From positions 124,001 through 188,000 of the forward strand of contig NZ_NIDE01000007.1 in the NCBI RefSeq assembly GCF_002197845.1: a stretch of DNA of 64,000 nucleotides, given 5' to 3'. The notes beneath the pieces were generated by a model. The model saw nothing but the letters and a program-made list of their open reading frames with translations, was not told the origin of the DNA and did not search any database. Source of the DNA: Fimbriiglobus ruber (lineage in GTDB: Bacteria > Planctomycetota > Planctomycetia > Gemmatales > Gemmataceae). Position numbers and translations under genes: made by a program. Below, piece after piece: positions 42,257-51,183 of this stretch; the stretch's first letter is position 1; each line of letters begins with the position of its first letter.

Positions 42257-45200
42257 ATGAAGACCCGATCGCGCGCCCGGGCCCGCCGCGGGACAATTGT
42301 CCCGATGCTCGCGGTGTTCATCACCTCGCTCTTCGCGTTCGTCGCGCTGGCCGTCGACCTGGGCATCCTCACGGTCGCCCGGTCCAACTGCCAGAACGCG
42401 GCGGACGCGGCGGCGCTGAGCGGCGCCCGGACCCTGGACAACAAGCCGACCAGTGTCAACAACAACGCCGCCGCGGCCATGAACAACGCCGTCTACACGA
42501 TCGCCGGGAACGGCAGCGTGTCCGGGAATTCGCTCCTCAATACCGGGTTCGCCACGTCGAACGTCACGAGCGTTCAAGTCGGCCTTTACACGTACAGCTC
42601 GACCGCTGGCCAGTTCAGTGCCTCGGGCTGGTCGACGGCGTACGTCCCCAGCGGTGGCGGACAGCCGAGTACGACCGCCGCGCCAGCCACCGACGCGAAC
42701 GGGAACCCGGCCGGGTCGTGGACGGCGGTGCAGGTGGCCGTCCAGGGCTCCCAGCCGACGTTCTTCGGCAAAATCTTCGGCACCTCGAGTCTGTCCACCA
42801 ACGCGGTGGCCGTCGCCGTCCACCGCCCGCGGGACATCGCGATGAGCCTTGACTTTACCGGCTCGATGGGCTTCGGCTCCCTGATCTCGACCGCGCAATA
42901 TTACAGTAACGCGAACCAGGTCATGAATGACCCGAACGCGGTTTATCCGCAGTTCAGCAACTACTACCGCTACACGGCCTACCAAACCTCGGACCCGACC
43001 GCGAGCCAGACGGGCGCGGCGAGTACCCGGCCCCACCCGTTCCGAAACACGACCGTCATCACCAACCCGTCCGCGTCGAGCCCGGGCCAGGTTTACTCGC
43101 CGGCGAACCTGACGATCACGACACCGAACGGCCCACCGATCGTTCAGGACTTTTTCTACGACCCGTCGAACATCTCGAGCCCGACGACGTCGGTGGCCAC
43201 GACGACCATGTCGAACCTCGTGAATGCGTTCCAAAACTGGAGCCCGACGCAAACGTCCGCCGGAACTCCGGACTCGTACATCGGGCCGACGTTCACCTAC
43301 GGCGGGTATAATGCGTTCGATACGACCGGGACGAGTGGTCCCCTTCCCGCCCCGGACAACTTCCAGGACCAGAGCGACCTGACCGGCATTCCGTACGTGG
43401 GTGACAAGTTCCCGCGGAAGGCCGGTGCGATGCCACCGACCGGTGCCCTGACTGCGTCATACACGTGGGACGTGACCAAGCCCAACGGGGCCGCGGTGAC
43501 GCTCGCCGAGTACCTGGGGTGGACGGCCGCGTATTCGAGCGGGAGTTCGCTCCCGAGTACGATCCCGACGATCGCCTCGGGGCGCTCCTGGACCAACTTC
43601 CGGGACGCCAACTGGGAAACGTACGGCTACGACATGAACGTGAGCGACTACTACACGAACGTCGTTAAACCCGGCACCACCGACCCGCGGACCACCGTCC
43701 CGACGAACACGGTCGGCGGCAAGGCCGGCCAGGTCCAGGTCACCCCCGGCCAGTTCCAGGGGTATTCGATGGGCCCGCAATACTGGGGCAAGACGTTCAT
43801 GATCTGGCCGCCCGACCCGCGGACACCGTCCGGCAACCCGGGCGGCTTCGGCCAGGCGAACCCGACCGGGTACGTCCCCGGCGACTGGCGCCTCCGGTAC
43901 TTCTACAACTCGTCCGGCGGGACGTTGGCCAACCCGATCAACCCGAAGGTCGTCAATGCGAGCACCAGCACCGGGGCCTGGTACCCGTCCACCGCGCCCA
44001 AGACCAACTACGCGGCCGTACTCAAGTGGATCAAGTCCGGTCCGATGGTCCTCCCGCCGAACCTCCGATCCGGTCGGGTGCTGTACTACAGCTCGATCCC
44101 CGACACCACGACCAGTTCGGGGGGCGATAGCTCGGCCGTCGCGGCCGACAAAAAATTCTGGCAGGACTACATTGATTTTGTTCTGACGAATAGCGCCGGA
44201 CAATACCTCGGGGACTACGAAACCGCCGGGTGGCCCGATGGCGTCACGCCGAGCGTCTCGACGACGACCCTGACGGCCTACAAGACCGACCCGGTGCCGT
44301 ACATGAATTACATGGATAACCCGTGCCGCCCTCGCGGGCAAGGGTGGTTCGGACCCATGACTATGATGGCCTTTTTGGAATGCGGCCAGAATCACACCGG
44401 TGGCTTGTGGTCCGGGACGACCCACCAGGCCCAATGTTGGCAGCTCAAAGTGGGCGTGAATTCGGTCATCTCGGACGTGCGGAACAACCACCCGAACGAC
44501 TTCTTCGGACTGGCGTTCTTTACGGCAACGTGTTACAAGTCGCTCATCGTTCCGAGCGGGCAAGATTACACGACTTTGTCGAACGCGCTGTTTTTCCCTC
44601 GCTCAATCATGACCCAGATTCCGACGAACCCGAACATCGAGATCTCCGCGTACACCTCGACCGGCGAGAATACAACAATCAACAGTGGCTACAACCTGTA
44701 CGGCGACATTCCGAATGCGCAATCCTCGACCGACTGGAATAGTGGGATGTGCATGGCGTTCAACCTGCTATCGCCCAATCCGACGGCCAGCCAGGACGGG
44801 GTTAATTACACCACCGCCGCGAGTGTTGCCAACCGCCAGGGCCGACGCGGGGCATCGAAGATCGTCGTGTTCGAAACTGACGGCATTCCAAACTTTATCG
44901 GTACCTGGAACTATAAATCTCAAGGATACAACAGCTATTACGCCTTTGGCTCCACCGGCTCAGGTCAGAACACACCGAGCCTGGCGGCCGCCCCCGCCGT
45001 TACGATTGTCAAACAACTCGTCGCGCAAGTGTCCAGTAGCAGCAGCAGTGGAACCAGCGGGTATTCGCTGCCGAACACTCCGGCCCGGGTGTACACGATC
45101 GGTTACGGGGACATTTTCAGCGACACCGTGAATAACGCAAACACGACGGCTCTGTCGGGGTTGCTCAGTATTCAGCAAGCCGGCAATACGTCCGCGGCGA

Positions 45201-45322
45201 CTGACACCACTATCCCGACGTATCAGATTATTACGGGGGATTACAACACGCGGATCAGCAACCTTCAGAACGGGTTGTCCCGGATCTTCCAAAGCGGCGT
45301 CCAGGTGACACTGATTCAGTGA
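42257..45322 (+). CDS. TadG-like protein with split VWA domain
   Basis: 1021 residues from ATG 42257. The N-terminus RRGTIVPMLAVFITSLFAFV ALAVDLGILTVARSNCQNAA DAAALSGA is the TadG/Flp signature with the DAAALSGA box. A VWA (MIDAS) start RDIAMSLDFTGSMGFGS is at about residue 192, and the second part VVFETDGIPNF at about 868; the ~650 residues between form a large insertion. The mature protein is exported and rich in Thr, Ser, Asn and Tyr. Probably an adhesive or assembly component at the cell surface. Metal-ion adhesion is inferred from the DxTGS motif. Confidence 0.85.
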   Translation: MKTRSRARARRGTIVPMLAVFITSLFAFVALAVDLGILTVARSNCQNAADAAALSGARTLDNKPTSVNNNAAAAMNNAVYTIAGNGSVSGNSLLNTGFATSNVTSVQVGLYTYSSTAGQFSASGWSTAYVPSGGGQPSTTAAPATDANGNPAGSWTAVQVAVQGSQPTFFGKIFGTSSLSTNAVAVAVHRPRDIAMSLDFTGSMGFGSLISTAQYYSNANQVMNDPNAVYPQFSNYYRYTAYQTSDPTASQTGAASTRPHPFRNTTVITNPSASSPGQVYSPANLTITTPNGPPIVQDFFYDPSNISSPTTSVATTTMSNLVNAFQNWSPTQTSAGTPDSYIGPTFTYGGYNAFDTTGTSGPLPAPDNFQDQSDLTGIPYVGDKFPRKAGAMPPTGALTASYTWDVTKPNGAAVTLAEYLGWTAAYSSGSSLPSTIPTIASGRSWTNFRDANWETYGYDMNVSDYYTNVVKPGTTDPRTTVPTNTVGGKAGQVQVTPGQFQGYSMGPQYWGKTFMIWPPDPRTPSGNPGGFGQANPTGYVPGDWRLRYFYNSSGGTLANPINPKVVNASTSTGAWYPSTAPKTNYAAVLKWIKSGPMVLPPNLRSGRVLYYSSIPDTTTSSGGDSSAVAADKKFWQDYIDFVLTNSAGQYLGDYETAGWPDGVTPSVSTTTLTAYKTDPVPYMNYMDNPCRPRGQGWFGPMTMMAFLECGQNHTGGLWSGTTHQAQCWQLKVGVNSVISDVRNNHPNDFFGLAFFTATCYKSLIVPSGQDYTTLSNALFFPRSIMTQIPTNPNIEISAYTSTGENTTINSGYNLYGDIPNAQSSTDWNSGMCMAFNLLSPNPTASQDGVNYTTAASVANRQGRRGASKIVVFETDGIPNFIGTWNYKSQGYNSYYAFGSTGSGQNTPSLAAAPAVTIVKQLVAQVSSSSSSGTSGYSLPNTPARVYTIGYGDIFSDTVNNANTTALSGLLSIQQAGNTSAATDTTIPTYQIITGDYNTRISNLQNGLSRIFQSGVQVTLIQ

Positions 45323-45385
45323 ACCTGGGCCACACTCAGTCTACCCGGCAAGTCGTCCACTGATTGCCGAGTTTCATGAACGTCA

Positions 45386-45418
45386 GGAAGGGCCACCCGA
45401 GTAACGGGTGGCCCTTCC
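45386..45418 (+). terminator. Terminator of the TadE-TadE-TadG operon
   Basis: GGAAGGGCCACCCG and CGGGTGGCCCTTCC form a perfect 14-bp stem with loop AGTAA, 63 bases after the TadG stop. Confidence 0.75.
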
Positions 45419-45646
45419 GCATTTATGATACCTCTGACCGCCGGCTTACGCGGTAACATGTGGGGCGCGGTTTGTACTCCTATCGAGTCTGGCGTGAGCC
45501 TGCGTTGGCAGGTAGCGAGAGACCATTTTCATAAATATCCCGCGTTTCGGCGCAGAACTTTCACAAAGCTCCCGTGACAAACCGCCCGCGAGAACGGTGG
45601 GCGAAGCGTTTTCCGGAACGACCGGCGTCCGATTCACGGAGATTCC
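45419..45646. other. Intergenic region before acetyltransferase
   Basis: No gene seen. Ends with ACGGAGA (45636-45642), the ribosome binding site of the acetyltransferase at 45647. Confidence 0.3.
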
Positions 45647-46204
45647 ATGCGAAGCGAAACCGAAAAGATGCTCGCCGGCGAGCTGTACGACCCACTCGAC
45701 GCGGATTTGGTCCACGCCCGCGACCGGGCGCGGGATCTTTGTCAAGACTTGAACGCCACCCGCGAGCGCGACCAGGAGAGCCGCCGGCGCATCCTGACGG
45801 AACTCTTCGGCCGCGGCGGGGACTCGGTCTGGATGCAGCCGCCGTTCTTCTGCGACTACGGCTCGAACATCCTGCTCGGCGAGCGCGTGTTCTTCAACTT
45901 CCAGTGCGTCGTCCTGGACGTCTGCCGGGTCACGATCGGGGACTTCACCCTGTTCGGCCCGGCCGTCCAGATCTACACCGCCACCCACCCGATGAACGCC
46001 GAACTGCGGCGGAAGCAGGAGTTCGCCAAGCGGGTTGTCATCGGGTCGGACGTGTGGGTCGGGGGCGGGGCGATCATCTGCCCAGGGGTGACGATCGGCT
46101 CGAAAGCCGTCATCGGGGCTGGGAGCGTCGTGACCCGCGACATTCCCGACCGGGTGTTCGCCGCTGGCAACCCGTGCCGGGTCATCCGGGAAATCACGGA
46201 GTAA
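45647..46204 (+). CDS. Maltose/galactoside O-acetyltransferase-like protein
   Basis: 185 residues. MRSETEKMLAGELYDPLDAD LVHARDRARDLC is the family N-terminal helical region (Mac domain), followed by hexapeptide turns (NILLGERVFFNFQCVVLDVC, VTIGDFTLFGPAVQIYTATH, VVIGSDVWVGGGAIICPGVT, IGSKAVIGAGSVVTRDIPDR) and NPCRVIREI. The catalytic His is in TATHPMNAE. Uses acetyl-CoA to acetylate a sugar hydroxyl. Longer N-terminal match to Maa than the relative at 20055. Confidence 0.93.
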   Translation: MRSETEKMLAGELYDPLDADLVHARDRARDLCQDLNATRERDQESRRRILTELFGRGGDSVWMQPPFFCDYGSNILLGERVFFNFQCVVLDVCRVTIGDFTLFGPAVQIYTATHPMNAELRRKQEFAKRVVIGSDVWVGGGAIICPGVTIGSKAVIGAGSVVTRDIPDRVFAAGNPCRVIREITE

Positions 46205-46266
46205 GAATTTAGCCACAGAGTTCACATAGAGCACAGAGGAGAGAATGGTCTGTGGCTAAAATTCTT
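46203..46266. repeat. Inverted repeat after acetyltransferase
   Basis: AAGAATTTAGCCACAGA (46203-46219) and TCTGTGGCTAAAATTCTT (46249-46266) are complementary apart from one base; the loop contains TTCACATAGAGCACAGAGG. Possible terminator, or the TAGCCACAGAG repeat class common in planctomycetes. Confidence 0.55.
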
Positions 46267-46327
46267 CGGCGCGCATTCTCCGCCGTTCGCCTAAACTGGT
46301 AACGGGCTTCCACTCCGGAGAACTATC

Positions 46328-47002
46328 GTGTCCACACTGCCGTTCGCAATGATGGGGTTGGACTCGACCCGGGTCGCGCAGCTCGCGGTGAATGTACTGG
46401 CGGTCGCGGGCGGATTCCTGGTCGGGTACATTGCGACGCTGATCGGCGCGAAGGTGCTGGACAAGTACCTCACCGCGGGAAAAACCCCGCTGCCGCTCCA
46501 CAAGGTCGCGCGGTTGCTCGGTGGCGCGATCGTCGCACTCCTCGTCGCCCTGGTCGTGTTCGGCGAAGGCGGGGGCGGACTCGGGAGCGGAACCGGCGAG
46601 GGGAAAGAGAAAGTCGAGGGAACGGGGGTTGGGGAAGGCACCGGCCAAACGGTGTCGGTTCCGGCACCGAAAGTCGACACGCCCACGCCGACACCACCCC
46701 CGAAAACCACGCAGCTCAAAGAAGCGGACAAAGTTTACGACGTGATTCGCGTAACGGTACTGGGTGGCGAAGACGTGAAGGAATTGAAATTTTATCGGGT
46801 CGACGACGATGCGGTTCCGAAGACGCTGAAAGAACTCCAGGACGCGGTGAAAACCCGGCAGCAGGCTGCTACAAAGCCAGTGGCGATCGCGTACCAGTTC
46901 GCCCCGAACGGGTTGGCCGGGAAAGACACCCCCGGAACCCTGCGCTTGCTCGCCTTCGCCCAACACGAGGGCCTGGCGGTCGTCCCGCCGGGCGAGAAAT
47001 AG
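46328..47002 (+). CDS. Membrane protein with acidic/Pro-rich linker
   Basis: 224 residues from GTG 46328, preceded by CGGAGAA (spacing 6). Two hydrophobic segments (about 16-42 LAVNVLAVAGGFLVGYIATL; 60-80 LLGGAIVALLVALVVFG) are followed by a Gly/Glu linker with TPTPTPPPKTT and a C-terminal alpha/beta domain (KVYDVIRVTVLGGEDVKELK FYRVDDDAVPKTLKELQDAV). Not recognised. It is 44 bases upstream of the GTPase gene on the same strand, so a functional pair is likely. Confidence 0.7.
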   Translation: MSTLPFAMMGLDSTRVAQLAVNVLAVAGGFLVGYIATLIGAKVLDKYLTAGKTPLPLHKVARLLGGAIVALLVALVVFGEGGGGLGSGTGEGKEKVEGTGVGEGTGQTVSVPAPKVDTPTPTPPPKTTQLKEADKVYDVIRVTVLGGEDVKELKFYRVDDDAVPKTLKELQDAVKTRQQAATKPVAIAYQFAPNGLAGKDTPGTLRLLAFAQHEGLAVVPPGEK

Positions 47003-47046
47003 CCGGCGACCCGCCACCCGAGAAGGACGCCGCGCCGCCCGCGCTC

Positions 47047-49560
47047 ATGTCAACCCCCTCACCTACGTTCGTCGCCGGGTCCGCCGCTCCTCCGCCCCGG
47101 GTGGTGTTTTTCGGCCCGTCGTTCTCCGGCAAGTCCACCCTGATCCGCATCTTCGTCCACGCCGCCGCGGCTTCCCCCGAACAGGACGCGATCGTCCTCA
47201 CCCCGGCCGCCGCATCGGCCGCCATCGTGAGCGGCGAATCGGTCCCGTACCTGATCCGCGTCGACGACCCCGGGGTCGGCCCGCCCGGGAAGTTCGTGAT
47301 TTGCGACAGCGACGGGCGGACGGCCGAGGAGTTGCTCGCCCGGCCGGACGTGTTCGACCGTAGAGCCAGCGGAGGCGCGCTGGCGACGGCCGTCCGCGCG
47401 GCCGACGCCCTGGTCCTGGTCGTGGCCGCCGACGCGTCGCCTCAAGCCGTGGGTCAGACGTTCGAGAGCTTCCGCCAGTTCCTCGGGGGGTTGGAGCGGG
47501 GCCGCACGTTCGGCCGCGTCGTCGGCGGGTTGCCCGTTTTCCTCACCCTGACCAAGTGCGACGAGCTGCACTCGTCGGGAGACGCACCGACCGACTGGCT
47601 GGCCCGCGTCGACGTGCGTAAGGACGAGATCCGGAAGCGGTTCGTCGTCGATTTCGGCGACGAACTCGTGACCGAGGCGGAGCCGGACGAAGAACCCACG
47701 GATGACCCGTTCCTGCCGTTCGGCAGCATCGACCTTCACGTCGCAGCGACCGCGACCCGCGTGCCCGACGGCCCCGCGTTCGCCGCACATTCGGACCCGG
47801 GCGGGACGTTCGGGGTGGCCGACCTGGTCCGGGACTCGCTCACGGCCGGGCGAGCGTACCGAGACCGGGCTACCGGCGCCGCCCGGCGGCTCAAGTGGAC
47901 GGTGCGGGGCGCCGGTGCCGTCCTCGCCACCATGCTGATCGGGCTGACGGGACTGGTCGCGGCCAGCGGGTTCGCGGGCGACCCCCTCGCGGACCGCGTC
48001 CGCGCGTATGAGGCGAGCGAGCCGCCACCCGCGGTGCGCCTGTCGGACGCCCAGTACGCGCGGTTCCGTCACGAACTGCAGGCGGTCCGCGTCAACCCGC
48101 GGTTCGATGCCTTGCCTACCGATTTAAAAGACTTCGTCACGACACGGCTGAGCGAGTTCGATGCGTACAAGGAATACCGCGGCCGGTTCCGTCCCCCGCG
48201 GCTCGGCCCCGCCGAGGTGCGGTCGACCGAGCAGGCCGACCGACTCGCGGCCGACCTGACGACCGCCCTCGCCCCGCCGCCCGAGTACGCAGAGGCGTGG
48301 GCCGAGACCGACGCGGTACGGCTGTGGTGGAAGTGGCAGGCCGATCTGGTGCTGGTGCGCGAAGCCGCGGGCCGATTACAAGACTGGTATAGCGGACTGA
48401 TCCGGCGGGCCAATCAACTCCTCCTCACCGACAAGCCGCCCGACCCGGCGTGGCGGGCGGAAGTCGGCGGACTGTTCAAGTCGGCCGTCGCGCCGCCGTT
48501 CGCGCCGACCGCCGAGATCGAGCAATCGCTGGCTGTCCCGATAGTGCGGGGGCGAAAACTGACCTACGCCCCGGCGTTCGCGGCCGACCGAGTCGTCCGG
48601 TCCGCCACCGACTGGGCCGACGCTCGCGACCGCCTCACCCACCTGCGCGACCTCGCCGACGCGCTCGGGCTGATCGCCGGCCCGGGCGCCCCGTTCGCCG
48701 TTCTGGAGTTGCCCGAGCCCACACCCGACGGAAATGGCTCGCGCGAACTCGCGGCCGCCCGCCTCGCCGCCCTCCGCGTCGCGTTCCCGCCCCCAGCCTA
48801 CCCAGGCGACGACTACCCCGAATGGGTCACGGACGCCTTCCCGGACCCGGTCCGCAAGCTTCTGGACACGCGGCTGGCGGGGACATTCGACGTCGGCGCC
48901 CGCCACGCCCGGGTCGTGGTCGCGCAGTTGTTGAACGGCGCAGAGGATCGGACGCGGGCGGCCGACCAGATCGCGCGGGACGACGGGCTCAAGGCGTGGA
49001 GCCGGCTGCTCGGCCTACTCCGCAAGTGGACCGCCCCGCCAGCCACCCCTGTCGTTGACCCGGTCCGGGAGTTGGTCGAATTTCTCAAACGCGACCGGTT
49101 CGACCTCGATCTCCGCTCCGTCGTCGTCACCCTGCCGGACGACTTGCTGGAACAGCGGCCGGAACCGCGGGGGTCGTTCGTGGTCACACACACACCGGCG
49201 GGTGGGGCACCCCGCGAATACAAATTCCGCGTTGAAGGCGACGGCCGGCGCGAACACGCGGCGACGGCCTTCACGTTCGTCCCGGACGGTCCCTCGGCCG
49301 CAATCCCGTACCGCTCCGGCGACGGACTGACGGCCGCGCTCGGCCTCCGGGCGGGTGGCCGGGAGTATCGATTGGTCTGGTCTGGCGGCCGGTCCGCGGT
49401 ATACCAGTTCGATCGGTTATGGGCGCCGCCCAAGGTGGAAAAGGTCGGTCCGCTACCGGTGCCCGAGCCGGCCCCCGGAGTGCGACTGGTCGTGCCCCCG
49501 CCGGGCACGCTGCCTGCGATCCCGGCGCTGCTGCCGGACTCGGCGGCGAGCGGGCGTTGA
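47047..49560 (+). CDS. P-loop GTPase-like membrane protein resembling IcmF/TssM
   Basis: 837 residues. Walker A GPSFSGKST is at residues 23-31, FVICDSDGRT could be the switch/Walker B region (about 90), and VFLTLTKCDELHSSGD gives the T/N-K-x-D base-recognition motif at about 169. A single membrane helix lies at about 288-310 (GAGAVLATMLIGLTGLVAAS), and the remaining 500 residues have no recognised domain (several Trp-rich helices, then beta strands). The order GTPase-helix-extracytoplasmic region resembles IcmF/TssM of type VI secretion but the other Tss genes are absent. It pairs with the membrane protein just upstream. Confidence 0.65.
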   Translation: MSTPSPTFVAGSAAPPPRVVFFGPSFSGKSTLIRIFVHAAAASPEQDAIVLTPAAASAAIVSGESVPYLIRVDDPGVGPPGKFVICDSDGRTAEELLARPDVFDRRASGGALATAVRAADALVLVVAADASPQAVGQTFESFRQFLGGLERGRTFGRVVGGLPVFLTLTKCDELHSSGDAPTDWLARVDVRKDEIRKRFVVDFGDELVTEAEPDEEPTDDPFLPFGSIDLHVAATATRVPDGPAFAAHSDPGGTFGVADLVRDSLTAGRAYRDRATGAARRLKWTVRGAGAVLATMLIGLTGLVAASGFAGDPLADRVRAYEASEPPPAVRLSDAQYARFRHELQAVRVNPRFDALPTDLKDFVTTRLSEFDAYKEYRGRFRPPRLGPAEVRSTEQADRLAADLTTALAPPPEYAEAWAETDAVRLWWKWQADLVLVREAAGRLQDWYSGLIRRANQLLLTDKPPDPAWRAEVGGLFKSAVAPPFAPTAEIEQSLAVPIVRGRKLTYAPAFAADRVVRSATDWADARDRLTHLRDLADALGLIAGPGAPFAVLELPEPTPDGNGSRELAAARLAALRVAFPPPAYPGDDYPEWVTDAFPDPVRKLLDTRLAGTFDVGARHARVVVAQLLNGAEDRTRAADQIARDDGLKAWSRLLGLLRKWTAPPATPVVDPVRELVEFLKRDRFDLDLRSVVVTLPDDLLEQRPEPRGSFVVTHTPAGGAPREYKFRVEGDGRREHAATAFTFVPDGPSAAIPYRSGDGLTAALGLRAGGREYRLVWSGGRSAVYQFDRLWAPPKVEKVGPLPVPEPAPGVRLVVPPPGTLPAIPALLPDSAASGR

Positions 49561-49574
49561 TGTTCGCGTTTGCA

Positions 49575-49728
49575 GGCGAGCGGGGGACGTAAGTCCCCTG
49601 ATTCTCGATGACAAGCCCGTACCCCAAAAACTGTCTCATGTTCACGGCGACAGATCACAGGATGTGGCGGCGATCAGCGATAGCAGGACGGTCCCCAAAA
49701 ATCAGGGGACTCACGTCCCCCGCTCGCC
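49575..49728. repeat. 29-bp inverted repeat element with ~96-base spacer
   Basis: GGCGAGCGGGGGACGTAAGT CCCCTGATT (49575-49603) is reverse-complementary to 49700-49728 with one mismatch. The spacer has no evident gene. It lies between the GTPase and metF genes; possible miniature inverted-repeat element. Confidence 0.6.
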
Positions 49729-49813
49729 CGGTTCGCACGTAACGGCGTAACACGGACTTTCTCTGCCGACCGAGATCGGTCGTTGTGTGGATTTCAGGTG
49801 AGGCGACAGACTC

Positions 49814-50722
49814 ATGCACATACAAGATATTTTCCGCGAACACCCGACCACGTTCAGCTTCGAGTTCTTCCCGCCGAAGACGGACGAGGCGTCGGAGGAG
49901 TTGTTCCACAATGTCGCCCGGCTCCAGCAGCTCAAGCCGTCGTTCGTTTCGGTGACTTACGGTGCCGGCGGGTCGACGCGGGACCGGACCCACGATCTCA
50001 TCATCCGCATCCAGCGGGAAACGGACTTAACCGCCGTCTCTCACCTCACCTGCGTCTGCCACACGCTCGACGAGATGACCGCGATCCTCGACCGGTACGC
50101 CGGGTCCGGGATCGAAAATGTCCTCGCGCTCGGCGGCGACTTACCCCGCGACCGCGCGAACTACGACCGCGCGCGGGACGCCTTCCAGTATGCGGACGGC
50201 CTGGTCGGGTTCGTCCGGTCGCGGACGAACGCCCCGGACCGCCGCGGGTTCGGCATCGGCGTCGCGGGCTTCCCCGAGGGGCACCCGGGCACCCCGAACC
50301 GGCTCAAGGAAATGGACTACCTGAAACGGAAAGTCGACGCCGGGGCCGACTACATTTGCACCCAACTATTCTTCGACAACCGGGACTTCTACGACTTCCG
50401 CGAGCGGTGCGAGCTGGCCGGGATCAAGGTTCCGATCGTGGCCGGGATCATGCCGGTCGCGTCGAAGGCGGGGATGGTCCGGATGGCTGACCTGGCTGCC
50501 GGCGCGCGGTTCCCGGCCAAACTCCTCCGCGCCGTCGAGCGGTGCGGAAAGGACGACGCGGCAGTCGCCCGAGTCGGCGTCCACTGGGCGACCGAGCAGT
50601 GCCTCGACCTGCTCGAAAACCGCGTCCGTGGCATCCACTTTTACACCCTGAACAAGTCCGACGCGACCCGCCAGATCTACGACAACCTCGGCGTCGTGGA
50701 CTCGGTCGCCCTCCGGGCGTAA
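49814..50722 (+). CDS. metF: 5,10-Methylenetetrahydrofolate reductase
   Basis: 302 residues, full length for bacterial MetF. It catalyses NAD(P)H-dependent reduction of methylene-THF to methyl-THF, the methyl source for methionine, using FAD in a TIM barrel. Seen: TFSFEFFPPKTDEASEELFH (catalytic Glu region), SVTYGAGGSTRDRTHDL, HLTCVCHTLDEM, NVLALGGDLPRD (FAD-binding GGD), GAGFPEGHP-type VAGFPEGHPGTPNR and DYICTQLFFDNRDFYDFRERC, GIMPV. AGGTGAGG precedes the ATG. No regulatory RNA was found upstream. Confidence 0.97.
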   Translation: MHIQDIFREHPTTFSFEFFPPKTDEASEELFHNVARLQQLKPSFVSVTYGAGGSTRDRTHDLIIRIQRETDLTAVSHLTCVCHTLDEMTAILDRYAGSGIENVLALGGDLPRDRANYDRARDAFQYADGLVGFVRSRTNAPDRRGFGIGVAGFPEGHPGTPNRLKEMDYLKRKVDAGADYICTQLFFDNRDFYDFRERCELAGIKVPIVAGIMPVASKAGMVRMADLAAGARFPAKLLRAVERCGKDDAAVARVGVHWATEQCLDLLENRVRGIHFYTLNKSDATRQIYDNLGVVDSVALRA

Positions 50723-51183
50723 GGACTTTCGAAGCAATACTTTATCCATCCTGACTGCCTCGATAACTGTGGCGATCCGCTGGTCCTAAAACCGGGGTTT
50801 CCGCGCAATAAATGCAAAAAATACTTCGCGTCGCCATGGTTCGGCAGTCGCGGAGACGCGCCGGCCCTAAAACGGGGGTTTCAGCGCAATAAATGCAAAA
50901 AATGCACCACGGCGCCACGACGAGTTCAACAGGTTGGTTGGAGTGGGTCAGTTATCAACTGCCGAACGCCAAAGGGCGCTGATTCGTTCAGGGTCGCGTC
51001 TACGTTGGGTCGCTCACGTCCGCCGCTAAATCGCTGGTGGCCCATCTACTCTTCCACCTCTCTTCGCGCCAGCGCCTCGGACGGGTTGGCGGTTCCCACT
51101 CCGGAAGTTGCCGCGCGTTCGATCCCGACACGCCAGCGGCCTTACAATGTCTGTGTTGTGCCCGCAGACCCGGAGTTTTTCGC
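50723..51183. other. Intergenic region with a direct repeat, no gene seen
   Basis: Contains the direct repeat listed separately (50785-50903) and A+T-richer sequence before panB. GGAG at about 51172-51175 serves as the panB ribosome binding site. No gene or riboswitch was recognised. Confidence 0.4.
50785..50903 (+). repeat. Imperfect direct repeat of 38 bases
   Basis: CCTAAAACCGGGGTTTCCGC GCAATAAATGCAAAAAAT (50785-50822) and CCTAAAACGGGGGTTTCAGC GCAATAAATGCAAAAAAT (50866-50903) differ at two positions, with a 43-base spacer. Two copies only, so not a CRISPR array. Confidence 0.75.

Noticed and set aside
50785-50903. Possible CRISPR array
   Set aside because: Only two repeats, no further units or cas genes in the window.
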